Shown here piece by piece: positions 7,562 through 14,543 of a stretch of DNA of 17,090 bases (within the stretch, counting starts at the first letter, position 1; each line of letters starts with the position of its first letter). Made by a program: the position numbers and the translations under genes. A model generated the notes under the pieces. It was not told the origin of the DNA, did not search any database, and saw only the letters and a list, made by a program, of their open reading frames with translations. Source of the stretch: an uncultured Lentisphaeria bacterium (GTDB lineage Bacteria > Verrucomicrobiota > Lentisphaeria > Victivallales > UBA1829); NCBI GenBank assembly GCA_905211485.1, contig CAJMAW010000065.1, positions 1 to 17,090 of the forward strand, in the 5' to 3' direction.

Positions 7562-8095
7562 ATGCCGTACGCTCAGAGAACCATCATCCTCCCCGGATCC
7601 CCGTCTGGAGGAAACGGGAAGAAGCAAAATCTCCTCACGGCAGCCATCGAAGAGGAGGCGGGCGCACTCACAAGAGTCTGCATCGGAATGGGGAGAAAAG
7701 ATTTCCTCTTCACTTCCGCCGGGCCGTCTTCGGAAACGCCGCTGCTGAAGGAAGCCTTCCGCCAGATGGAGGAATATTTCTCCGGGAAACGCCGCGCATT
7801 CACGCTACCCCTGGCTCCGGCGGGGACTCCGTTCATGAAACAAGTCTGGAAACAGCTGCTTGAAATCCCTTACGGAAAAACCGCAAGCTACAGGCAGATT
7901 GCGGAAGCGGCGGGGCATCCGCGGGCATTCCGTGCGGTCGGGATGGCGAATCACAGCAATCCTCTGCCCGTATTCATCCCCTGTCACAGAGTGATCGGCA
8001 GCAATGGGAAACTGATCGGTTACGCCTGCGGACTGAAACTCAAACAAACGCTCCTGGAACTGGAGCGGAATCATGCGGGAGACAATCTCTTATGA
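7562..8095 (+). CDS. ogt: Methylated-DNA--protein-cysteine methyltransferase
   Basis: This suicide enzyme removes alkyl groups from O6-alkylguanine (and O4-alkylthymine) in DNA by moving them to its own cysteine. The 177-residue product has the complete C-terminal domain: FMKQVWKQLLEIPYGKTASYRQIAEAAG (helix-turn-helix), FRAVGMANHSNP with the likely Arg finger, and the active-site motif PCHRVIGSNGKLIGYACG with Cys141. A reduced N-terminal domain precedes it, as in Ogt-type proteins. The region upstream of the ATG has only a poor ribosome binding site, and the kinase stop is 8 bp away, so translation may depend on the upstream gene. It overlaps nfo by 4 bp. Family membership is secure; the Ogt rather than Ada-C name rests on there being no fused regulatory domain. 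Confidence 0.93.
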   Translation: MPYAQRTIILPGSPSGGNGKKQNLLTAAIEEEAGALTRVCIGMGRKDFLFTSAGPSSETPLLKEAFRQMEEYFSGKRRAFTLPLAPAGTPFMKQVWKQLLEIPYGKTASYRQIAEAAGHPRAFRAVGMANHSNPLPVFIPCHRVIGSNGKLIGYACGLKLKQTLLELERNHAGDNLL

Positions 8096-8988
8096 CTCTG
8101 AAAATCGGCTGTCATCTTTCCAGTGCGGGAGGGTATTCCGCCATGGGGCGTCAGGCACTGGAAATCGGAGCAAACACCTTTCAGTTTTTCATCCGGAATC
8201 CGCGCGGAAGCGCCTCACGGGCCTGGGATCCGCAGGATGCGGATGCTCTTCTTGCCCTGATGCGTGACAGGGATCTCGCCCCCCTGCTGGCCCATGCTCC
8301 CTATACAATGAATCCCTGCTCCGCCGATCCCGGACTCCGTCAGCTGGCAGGCCGGATGATGCGGGAGGATCTCGAACGGCTCGAACATTTTCCCGGCAGT
8401 CTTTACAACTTCCACCCCGGAAGCCATACCGGCCGCGGCCCGGAAACAGGAATCGCACAGACCGCCGGACTTCTGAAGGAAATTCTGAAAACTCCATGGC
8501 AGAGCACAATTCTTCTGGAAACCATGGCAGGGAAAGGAAGCGAAATCGGCGCATCCTTCCAAGAACTGCGCCAGATCATTGACCTGAGCGAAAACGCCGT
8601 GGCGGAAAATGCGGAAGAAAAGTCCGGAACAGGTGAACGGCAGAAGCTCGGAATCTGTCTCGACACCTGCCACATCTACTCGGCAGGATACGACATCGTC
8701 CATGCACTGGACAGCGTCCTGGAGGAGTTCGACCGGATCCTGGGACTCAACCGCCTGAAGGCCGTCCATCTCAATGACAGCATGACTCCTTTCGCTTCGC
8801 GCAAAGACCGCCATGAACGCATCGGCAAAGGAAGCATCGGACTGGAAGCCATCCTGCGGATCATCCGCCATCCTCTGCTGTGCCATCTGCCGTTTTATCT
8901 GGAAACCCCCAACGAAATCCAGGGCTATGCCGAAGAAATCAAGCTCCTGCGGGAACTCGGCACAACACCTCCTGAAAAAAACAAATAG
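8092..8988 (+). CDS. nfo: Deoxyribonuclease IV (endonuclease IV)
   Basis: Endonuclease IV cuts DNA at abasic sites in base excision repair using three zinc ions. The 298-residue TIM-barrel protein shows all nine expected metal ligands: H68 (AHAPY), H108 (NFHPGSH), E143 (LLETMAG), D191 and H194 (LDTCHIY), H226 (HLNDS), D239 and H241 (DRHERIGKG) and E271 (YLETPNE). The spacing between E143 and D191 is about 14 residues longer than in E. coli Nfo. The extra sequence is a charged loop around 165-182 (AENAEEKSGTGERQ). The ATGA overlap with ogt implies coupled translation, pairing direct alkylation repair with AP-site incision. The C-terminus ends in a short Lys-rich tail. Confidence 0.96.
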   Translation: MTLKIGCHLSSAGGYSAMGRQALEIGANTFQFFIRNPRGSASRAWDPQDADALLALMRDRDLAPLLAHAPYTMNPCSADPGLRQLAGRMMREDLERLEHFPGSLYNFHPGSHTGRGPETGIAQTAGLLKEILKTPWQSTILLETMAGKGSEIGASFQELRQIIDLSENAVAENAEEKSGTGERQKLGICLDTCHIYSAGYDIVHALDSVLEEFDRILGLNRLKAVHLNDSMTPFASRKDRHERIGKGSIGLEAILRIIRHPLLCHLPFYLETPNEIQGYAEEIKLLRELGTTPPEKNK

Positions 8989-9004
8989 TCTGATCCGTTT
9001 TTTC
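8975..9004 (+). terminator. Weak A/T-stem terminator candidate after nfo
   Basis: AAAAAAC (8976-8982) can pair with GTTTTTT (8997-9003) around the nfo stop codon with a 14-nt loop. The stem has almost no G/C and there is no separate T tract, so this is a weak call. Confidence 0.25.
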
Positions 9005-9071
9005 TCTCCCTAAGGAAAGCCATTCCCCACAACAAAGGAAAAAAGAAAGAAGACAATAAAGAAAGAAGGAG

Positions 9072-9100
9072 CGGAAAAAGGTTTTTCCCCCGATTTTCCG
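9072..9100. terminator. Inverted repeat between convergent genes
   Basis: CGGAAAA (9072-9078) matches TTTTCCG (9094-9100), and a tighter dyad GGAAAAA/TTTTTCC lies at 9073-9088. It sits between nfo and the convergent small membrane-protein gene, where a bidirectional terminator would be expected. No clean U tract follows the outer stem. Confidence 0.3.
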
Positions 9101-9184
9101 TCAGGCCGCCCGGCAGTTCTTTTTCCCCTTCATTTCATGGGAATCCAGCGGGGCAGCGCTCTATTTTTTCAAAAAAACTTCCAA

Positions 9185-9403
9185 TCAGAAGAAATAACGG
9201 CCGACAATATATCCCAGCACAACAATCAGGATGAGAGCGACGATCAGATAAAAAATTTTGCGTTTTTTCTCACTGCGTTCCTCTTTTTTGACCCGTTCAA
9301 ACTGCATGCGCTGAATGCCCCGGATCAGGGTTTTCATCCCCGTGGCGGTTTCCTCGATTTCAATTCGAGTCATATCCATGATACTTTTTTTTCTGTTCCC
9401 CAT
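9185..9403 (-). CDS. Small membrane protein with C-terminal TM anchor
   Basis: The 72-residue product has a charged N-terminal half (about 9-46: MDMTRIEIEETATGMKTLIRGIQRMQFERVKKEERSEKKRK, probably helical or coiled coil). One hydrophobic helix, IFYLIVALILIVVLGYIVG, runs almost to the C-terminus, giving a tail-anchored topology with the soluble part probably in the cytoplasm. I recognise no family. The frame stays open up to a TTG at 9457, but that codon lies at the expected transcription start of the promoter at 9492-9464, so an ATG further in is more likely. I chose 9403; 9379 and 9373 are alternatives, and none has a strong ribosome binding site. It lies downstream of the radical SAM gene on the same strand but seems to have its own promoter. 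Confidence 0.6.
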   Translation of the reverse strand: MGNRKKSIMDMTRIEIEETATGMKTLIRGIQRMQFERVKKEERSEKKRKIFYLIVALILIVVLGYIVGRYFF

Positions 9404-9463
9404 GAGCTGAAAATCCGATCTTGTAGTTGAATTGGGAGATACTATACGGAAGAACAAGTCTGA

Positions 9464-9492
9464 GATATATCACATGCAATCAGTTTTGTCAA
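9464..9492 (-). promoter_or_regulatory. Consensus-like promoter for the small membrane-protein gene
   Basis: On the minus strand TTGACA (9492-9487) is a perfect -35 box. It is followed after 17 bp by TATATC (9469-9464), preceded by an extended -10 TG (9472-9471). Transcription should start near 9457 and yield a leader of roughly 50-80 nt before the candidate ATGs. Confidence 0.7.
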
Positions 9493-9501
9493 GGGGCCGT
9501 T

Positions 9502-10491
9502 TCATGCGGGAGGCAGTTTTTCCGCGGGGCGGTAGAAACGGCCCCGTTCGCCGTCTTCTGAAACAAGGAGACCAGCCTTCTCCATTCTGCGCAAATGGGA
9601 GGCGACCTTGTCGGGGTCATAATTCAACGCCAGGGCGATGTCCGCTCCGGTGCAGGGTCTGGACCGGACAGTTTTGAGGATGTTCTCATTGTATTCCGCG
9701 ATCGGCACAACCCGTCTGCCATGACGCGCAGCCGATGCCACGGGACGCACCTTGGAAACAATTTCAACGGGAAGTTTTTCCCGGATCAGCGCCGCGACAG
9801 CCTCCAGTTCGTCCGTCGTGGGGATCTCAATCCAGTCCTCGACGCCGGGACGGTCCAGAGAATTCAGCTGGACCTTGTCCGGAGCGATCTGCGCCGCCAG
9901 ATCCCGGAAACGGGCGGCCGACTCCGGGGAATCGTTCACTCCGGGAACAATAAAGATTTCCAGCCACATGGGACAGGAATTCGTTTTCCGGAAGGACAAA
10001 ATGGCATCCCGCACCGAAGCAAGAGTCACCCCCGGCGCGGGACGGTTGATCAGACGGAATTCCTCCTCGCAGGATCCGTCCAGCGAAGGCACAATCAGAT
10101 CCAGATGCCGGAGTTCCTTCTGAAGTTCAGGACTGCCCAGCAGAGTTCCATTGGTGAGAAGACAGATTTTCAGGTCCGGCCAGTGTTGACGGACGTGTTC
10201 AATGATGGCCCCGATTCCGCTGTGAAGAGTCGGCTCCCCGACACCGGAAAAGGTGAGGTAGTCGATTTTTCTTCCGGCAGCAAGGACTTCGTCTATTTCC
10301 GCAATAACGGAAGCGGTCGGGAAATACTCCTTCCTTTCAGAAGTCAGGCAGGTCGTTGCGCCGCATTCACAGTAAATGCAGTCCATGGAACAGGTTTTGT
10401 AAGGGAGCAGATCCACTCCGAGGGAAACGCCCAGCCTCCGGGAGGGGACCGGGCCAAACACCGCTTTTGTTTTGATTCTCTGCATCATCAC
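9502..10491 (-). CDS. Radical SAM protein with C-terminal winged helix
   Basis: This 329-residue protein starts FGPVPSRRLGVSLGVDLLPYKTCSMDCIYCE, typical of the COG0731 (TYW1-like) radical SAM group. C34, C38 and C41 form the CxxxCxxC site for the 4Fe-4S cluster that cleaves S-adenosylmethionine. Two further Cys (C43, C48) follow. The SAM-binding glycine motif TFSGVGEPTLH is at about 80-90. The barrel is followed by about 60 residues (265-322: ILKTVRSRPCTGADIALALNYDPDKVASHLRRMEKAGLL) that read as an ArsR/MarR-like winged helix. The substrate is unknown; the winged helix suggests nucleic-acid binding or a protein-contact role. AGGA about 8 nt upstream supports the first of three consecutive ATG codons (10491, 10488, 10485). 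Confidence 0.88.
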   Translation of the reverse strand: MMMQRIKTKAVFGPVPSRRLGVSLGVDLLPYKTCSMDCIYCECGATTCLTSERKEYFPTASVIAEIDEVLAAGRKIDYLTFSGVGEPTLHSGIGAIIEHVRQHWPDLKICLLTNGTLLGSPELQKELRHLDLIVPSLDGSCEEEFRLINRPAPGVTLASVRDAILSFRKTNSCPMWLEIFIVPGVNDSPESAARFRDLAAQIAPDKVQLNSLDRPGVEDWIEIPTTDELEAVAALIREKLPVEIVSKVRPVASAARHGRRVVPIAEYNENILKTVRSRPCTGADIALALNYDPDKVASHLRRMEKAGLLVSEDGERGRFYRPAEKLPPA

Positions 10492-10612
10492 GCATCCTAC
10501 AGACAGTTTCCGGAAGGGGGAAAAGAGCTTCCACCTCTCTTCAGAGATTCCACAATTCTCCTTATAGTGACTCTCCTTTGGATTCTCCTCCGGCTCGCCA
10601 GGCGCCGCATTG

Positions 10613-10644
10613 CCCGGAAACGGAGCCGCGGGCTCTGTTCCGGG
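10613..10644. repeat. Stable hairpin in the divergent leader
   Basis: CCCGGAA (10613-10619) pairs with TTCCGGG (10638-10644), and inside it GAGCC (10623-10627) pairs with GGCTC (10631-10635) around a GCG loop. No T run follows on either strand, so it is not a classical terminator. It could be a structured element in the radical SAM leader. Confidence 0.45.
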
Positions 10645-10710
10645 CGGGGAAAAAGCGGTGCAAATCCGGCATTTTTATAATATAATGGCATTTTTTATTG
10701 AAAACCAGCC

Positions 10711-10738
10711 TGTACATACTCTTTTTCCGGAATATATT
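10711..10738 (+). promoter_or_regulatory. Candidate promoter for the WecA-like operon
   Basis: TGTACA (10711-10716, 4 of 6 consensus positions) and TATATT (10733-10738, 5 of 6) are separated by 16 bp. Transcription would start near 10745, which puts the tandem repeat at 10762-10801 in the early leader. Confidence 0.45.
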
Positions 10739-10761
10739 ATTCAGCCGTGAATTTTTTCAAC

Positions 10762-10801
10762 GCCATACCGGTTTCTGAAATGCCATGCCGCTTTCTGAAA
10801 T
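10762..10801. repeat. Tandem 20-bp direct repeat in the WecA-like gene leader
   Basis: GCCATACCGGTTTCTGAAAT (10762-10781) is followed directly by GCCATGCCGCTTTCTGAAAT (10782-10801), with 18 of 20 positions identical. The pair is bracketed by two copies of TTCAACG (10756-10762 and 10815-10821). The second of these runs into the GGAGG ribosome binding site. The placement suggests an operator or an RNA regulatory site. Confidence 0.75.
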
Positions 10802-10820
10802 CTGAAAACTGAGATTCAAC

Positions 10821-10825
10821 GGAGG
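10821..10825 (+). promoter_or_regulatory. Ribosome binding site fixing a TTG start
   Basis: GGAGG lies 7 nt before TTG 10833. This ideal spacing is the reason for choosing the rare TTG codon over the next in-frame ATG (10881), which would delete part of the first membrane helix. Confidence 0.8.
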
Positions 10826-10832
10826 TTCCGCC

Positions 10833-12092
10833 TTGGATTGGATTCAAATCTATCTTGCCGTATTCGTACTCTGCTTCTCGATGACGCTCGTGTTCACGCC
10901 GCTCTGCCGGCGCCTGGCAATCCTCACGAACTGCATGGATATGCCGAAATCCGAACAGCATAAACTCCACGGAAATGCAACGCCCCTGCTCGGAGGACTG
11001 GCCATGTTTTCCGCATGGATTCTGACCATTCTCCTGTCTATCGCCGCCACCCGTTTTCTCGACGGCACCGGAGCTACTCAAAGCGTAAAGGATGGCATTC
11101 CCGGAATCTCCGGAGTCTCCGTGGAATTCACCGTGCTCTGCCTCTGCGCCTTCGCCGCGCTCGTGCTCGGACTGTGGGACGACAAACACCCCATGAAAGC
11201 GGGCGTGAAATTTCTCGGGCAGTTCCTCATTGCGGCGACGGCCGCCACCTGGGGGGGTGTCCAGATCACCCTTTTCATCGGCGGAGCTCTCTTCTCCTGG
11301 CTTGCAACGGTGCTCTGGCTGCTCTTCATTTTCAACGCCGTCAATTTTTTCGACAACATGGATGGTCTTGTGGTCGGGACCGCCGCAATCGCCTTCACCT
11401 TTTTCACGCTGGCGGCGGTGGCGAACCAGCAGTATTTCGTGGCCTGTCTCGGCTCCTGCTCGGCGGCGGCGGCATACGGATTCTGGTTTTACAATCATGC
11501 GCCCGCGTCGATTTTCATGGGGGACGCGGGAAGTCATTTTCTGGGCTTTCTTCTGGGAGTCGTGAGCGCGAAGGTGACCTATTTCAATCCGGAGCTTTCC
11601 TCAAGCAGGTTTTCCATTCTGATTCCGCTTTTTGTCCTTGCCGTGCCGATCTTTGACGCGCTGGCGGTGATTGTGATCCGCCTGGCGAACCACAAACCGA
11701 TCTATGTGGGAGACCACAATCACATCTCGCACCGTTTTCTCCACATGGGCATGACCCGGAAACGCGCCGTGCTTCTTGTGCACCTGCTCGCACTGACTTC
11801 CGGACTCGGCGCCCTGCCCCTGCTCTGGGGGGATGAGGAAACCTGCATGGTGCTGCTGCTTCAGGGAATCGTCATTCTGACTTTTCTGAGCATTCTGCAG
11901 TACTCAGGCAGACTTCCGGGGCAAACGGATGAAAAAAACTCCCCGGGATCCCCGCCGTCTCCTTCTCTTGTCCTCCCGGCGGCGGCACAGCAGGAAAGTC
12001 CGAAGGAAACGCAGGAAATACCGGAAACGCCGGGAACGGCTTTTTCTTCCGATGACGGAAGCCCGGAAACAGAAAGGGAGAAGAAACGATGA
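10833..12092 (+). CDS. WecA/TagO/MraY-family polyprenyl-phosphate sugar-1-phosphate transferase
   Basis: These integral membrane enzymes move a sugar-1-phosphate (often GlcNAc-1-P) from a UDP-sugar to undecaprenyl phosphate, starting lipid-linked glycan synthesis. The 419-residue protein has about ten to eleven hydrophobic segments and the family motifs: HGNATPLLGG, GLWDD with D116/D117, NFFDNMDG with D174 and D177, FMGDAGSHFLGF with D231, and the His-rich GDHNHISHRF with H295, H297 and H300. The WecA/TagO group fits better than MraY because of this His motif and the lack of peptidoglycan-cluster neighbours. After about residue 365 a Pro/Ser/Glu-rich disordered tail of roughly 55 residues is unusual. 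It starts at TTG with a strong GGAGG. Its stop overlaps the next gene by 4 bp (ATGA). The exact sugar is unknown. Confidence 0.9.
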   Translation: MDWIQIYLAVFVLCFSMTLVFTPLCRRLAILTNCMDMPKSEQHKLHGNATPLLGGLAMFSAWILTILLSIAATRFLDGTGATQSVKDGIPGISGVSVEFTVLCLCAFAALVLGLWDDKHPMKAGVKFLGQFLIAATAATWGGVQITLFIGGALFSWLATVLWLLFIFNAVNFFDNMDGLVVGTAAIAFTFFTLAAVANQQYFVACLGSCSAAAAYGFWFYNHAPASIFMGDAGSHFLGFLLGVVSAKVTYFNPELSSSRFSILIPLFVLAVPIFDALAVIVIRLANHKPIYVGDHNHISHRFLHMGMTRKRAVLLVHLLALTSGLGALPLLWGDEETCMVLLLQGIVILTFLSILQYSGRLPGQTDEKNSPGSPPSPSLVLPAAAQQESPKETQEIPETPGTAFSSDDGSPETEREKKR

Positions 12093-14350
12093 AATCCACC
12101 GTCAGCAGTTCCAGTCCTACCCCTTCTGCGGCCGCAGCCACGCCTTCCGGAGAGGGCATGAAATTCCGGAGACTCGGCGGCTCCTTCCAGCTGGTCATAG
12201 AAAATTCGGAAGACATCGCCCGGGTCCCGGAACTGGATCCCGCCCATTGGGCCATGACAAGCATCCGGATCGATTCCATGGTCTGCGACAGGGAATTTCT
12301 CACATTCATGGATTCCGACCGGAACGGGAAAATCCGGACCGATGAAGTCAAAAACGCCATCCGCTGGATGCTCTCGCTTCTGAAAGACCGTTCCGGCATC
12401 GACTCCGGTTCCGCGGAACTCAAACTTTCCGCCGTCAACGATTCCCTCCCGGAAGGACGTGAAATTCTGGAGACCATGCGCATCGTTCTTCTCAATCTGA
12501 ACCTTCCCGCTGCAGACAGAATCACCGCCGAACAGATCCGCGACAGCAAGAAAATCATAGCGAACTCCATGCAGAACGGCGACGGAGTCATTCCCCCCGC
12601 CGCCATTCCCGATCCGGATCTCTCCGCATTCGCCGCTGAAATCATGAACCTCTTCGGAAAAGTCCAGGACATTACCGGGGCCGACGGGATCCGCCTTGAA
12701 CAGCTTGAAAATTTTGAAAAAAGCGCCTCCGCCTATCTTGCCTGGCTTGCGGAAGCCGAGCTGAACGCCTCCGTCATCCGTCCCTTCGGAAACGCCACGG
12801 ACAGCGTTTACGCGGCGTTTCAGGAACTGCGTGAAAAAATTGATGATTTCTTCCTGAACTGCCAGACCCTGGAGTTCTGCCCCCCGGATCGCGGACGCTG
12901 CAGAACCGAGTCCAACACCTTTGATCCGCTGGATCCGGCCACGGTGAACGCCTTTCTGGAAAAAGCCCTCCTCTGCGAGCCGAACGGGGAAGGGATTCTG
13001 AAACTTTGTTCCGGGGAAAAGGTCAATCCGCTCTGGAGAAGCAAACTTGCCGCTTTTTCCCGTCTGCTGGCGCCCGTTTATTCCCTTCAGGCCCCCAATC
13101 TCCTCACGCAGAAGGAATGGGAGGAGCTGAAACGGCTCCTCTCCCCGTTCGGAGCCTGGATGGGGAAAAAGAATACGACGCTTTTCGACAAAGCGGATCC
13201 GATTCTGCTGAAAAAACGTCTGGAAGACGGCGGCCCGACGGCAAAACTCAGGGAAATGATGGAAAACGACAAGGCGGTCGGCAAAAACATCCTTCTCTGC
13301 GAAACCGTGAAAAAACTCCTTCTCTATCAGCAGAACATGCTGGAATTCCTGAATAATTTCGTCTGCATGCACCATCTTTTCGATCTGCGGGTGAAATCCA
13401 TGCTGCAGGCGGGGCGTCTTGTGATGGACGGACGTCATTTCACGCTTGTCACACTTGTCGGCAATCCAGCCGAACACAAAAACATTGCGAAAAACAGCGA
13501 CATCTGCATCATGTACATCACGGCCACAACCGGAGAACCGGATAAACTCAGAAGCATGTCCCTTTCGGTTGCCGTAACCTCCGGCCACATGCGGAATCTT
13601 TTCATCGGGAAGAGCGGAGTGTTCTTCACGCCGGACGGAGTCGTCTGGGATGCGAAAGTCACCGACTTCATCCAGCAGCCGGTCTCCATCTCGGAAGCCA
13701 TGAGCACGCCTTTCTACCGTTTCGGCGACTTCATCGGAAAACAGGCGGACAAGTTCTTCACCGCCCGCAGCAAAAATTTCGAGAAGGAAGTCGAAACTCA
13801 GTTTCAGTCCACGGCTCTCCCCGGGACTTCTTCCGCCCCTGCCGCCGCCCCCGCGGCTCCTCCCAAGGCAGCACCGCAGCAGACTCCTGCCCTCAGCGGA
13901 TCCATGGTCCTGATGGGCGGAGGAGTCGGGATCGCCGCCATCGGAAGCGCATTCGCACTGATTGCCAATATGCTGCAGAACATTTCCCTGTGGAAGATCC
14001 TGGCAATCTTTTTAGGGATCCTTCTGGTATTCGGGGGACCGGTGGTCTTCGTTTCACTGATGAAACTGTACCACAGGAATCTCTCTCTCTTCCTGGAAGC
14101 AAACGGGTATGCGCTGAACAGAAAAATGCGTCTGAGCCGGAAAATGGGAGCGTTTTTCACCTATGTGCCATCGCTTCCGGAACTGCGTCTGATCTGTCCT
14201 GAGAAGATTGTCAACATGCTCGCTGCCGGAATTCAGGAACGGGAAAAGACGGCAAAGCGCAAGCGCCGTCTGATTCTCCTGATTCTGCTGCTCTTCCTTG
14301 CCGGATTCTTTTTCGGAATGTGGATCTTTTCCAAACTGGCTCTGCTCTGA
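12089..14350 (+). CDS. Large membrane-anchored protein with EF-hand loop, function unknown
   Basis: I do not recognise this 753-residue protein. After a Ser/Pro/Ala-rich N-terminus without a signal peptide, residues 75-86 (DSDRNGKIRTDE) form a textbook EF-hand calcium loop, Dx[DN]xNGxIxxxE, flanked by helices. A second NGDGVIPPA stretch near 175 may be a degenerate partner. A long soluble, mostly helical and beta-mixed region reaches about 575. Then come a Pro/Ala linker (about 578-603), two adjacent TM helices (about 606-628 and 634-657), an amphipathic Arg/Lys-rich segment, and a last TM helix at the extreme C-terminus (about 728-750) after KRKRR. The bulk is probably cytoplasmic by the positive-inside rule. 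The 4-bp overlap with the WecA-like gene implies coupled expression and perhaps a shared role in glycan or envelope synthesis. The calcium role is inferred from the motif only. Confidence 0.85.
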   Translation: MKSTVSSSSPTPSAAAATPSGEGMKFRRLGGSFQLVIENSEDIARVPELDPAHWAMTSIRIDSMVCDREFLTFMDSDRNGKIRTDEVKNAIRWMLSLLKDRSGIDSGSAELKLSAVNDSLPEGREILETMRIVLLNLNLPAADRITAEQIRDSKKIIANSMQNGDGVIPPAAIPDPDLSAFAAEIMNLFGKVQDITGADGIRLEQLENFEKSASAYLAWLAEAELNASVIRPFGNATDSVYAAFQELREKIDDFFLNCQTLEFCPPDRGRCRTESNTFDPLDPATVNAFLEKALLCEPNGEGILKLCSGEKVNPLWRSKLAAFSRLLAPVYSLQAPNLLTQKEWEELKRLLSPFGAWMGKKNTTLFDKADPILLKKRLEDGGPTAKLREMMENDKAVGKNILLCETVKKLLLYQQNMLEFLNNFVCMHHLFDLRVKSMLQAGRLVMDGRHFTLVTLVGNPAEHKNIAKNSDICIMYITATTGEPDKLRSMSLSVAVTSGHMRNLFIGKSGVFFTPDGVVWDAKVTDFIQQPVSISEAMSTPFYRFGDFIGKQADKFFTARSKNFEKEVETQFQSTALPGTSSAPAAAPAAPPKAAPQQTPALSGSMVLMGGGVGIAAIGSAFALIANMLQNISLWKILAIFLGILLVFGGPVVFVSLMKLYHRNLSLFLEANGYALNRKMRLSRKMGAFFTYVPSLPELRLICPEKIVNMLAAGIQEREKTAKRKRRLILLILLLFLAGFFFGMWIFSKLALL

Positions 14351-14377
14351 TTCGGATCTCCAGAAGAAAACAGCCTC

Positions 14378-14398
14378 TCCGGAAACGGAATGACTTTT
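14378..14398 (+). terminator. Weak terminator candidate after the EF-hand protein gene
   Basis: TCCG (14378-14381) pairs with CGGA (14386-14389) around a GAAA tetraloop, and a TTTTT run follows a few bases later. The stem is only 4 bp, so termination here would be inefficient at best. Confidence 0.25.
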
Positions 14399-14484
14399 TC
14401 GCTGCATCCTGTTTTTTCCCCCTCTTCCGCGTCCGGCGTTTTCTTCCGTCCATCCGTTTCTTTTTTCCGCTTTCCGGTTCGCAA

Positions 14485-14512
14485 TTCCTGAGATGCGGGT
14501 GTATTGTATAAG
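14485..14512 (+). promoter_or_regulatory. Candidate der promoter
   Basis: TATAAG (14507-14512) is a good -10 box. The matching -35, TTCCTG (14485-14490, 16-bp spacer), is poor. A start of transcription near 14519 would precede the AAAGGGA ribosome binding site of der by about 10 nt. Confidence 0.35.
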
Positions 14513-14543
14513 GATTATAGTTATTTTTGAAAGGGATGCATCA

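Larger units (their letters stand above)
10492..10832. other. Divergent intergenic region between the radical SAM and WecA-like genes
   Basis: This 341-bp stretch has no convincing gene. A 64-codon minus-strand frame (10497-10691) is very Arg-rich and is rejected. The region holds a strong hairpin (10613-10644), two overlapping TATAAT words (10676-10686), a plus-strand promoter candidate and a tandem 20-bp repeat. A minus-strand promoter may exist near 10690-10710 (TTTTCA, 16 bp, TATTAT), but it is not secure. Confidence 0.65.

Noticed and set aside
10497..10691. 64-codon minus-strand frame just upstream of the radical SAM gene
   Set aside because: Extremely Arg-rich composition, overlaps a strong hairpin and promoter-like sequence, and has no visible ribosome binding site.
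11861..13588. 575-codon minus-strand open frame opposite the WecA-like and EF-hand genes
   Set aside because: It crosses two well-supported genes that are coupled by ATGA, and its product lacks recognisable features.
14493..14543. Upstream in-frame ATG adding 17 residues to Der
   Set aside because: No ribosome binding site, and it would include the candidate -10 box; ATG 14544 has AAAGGGA at good spacing.
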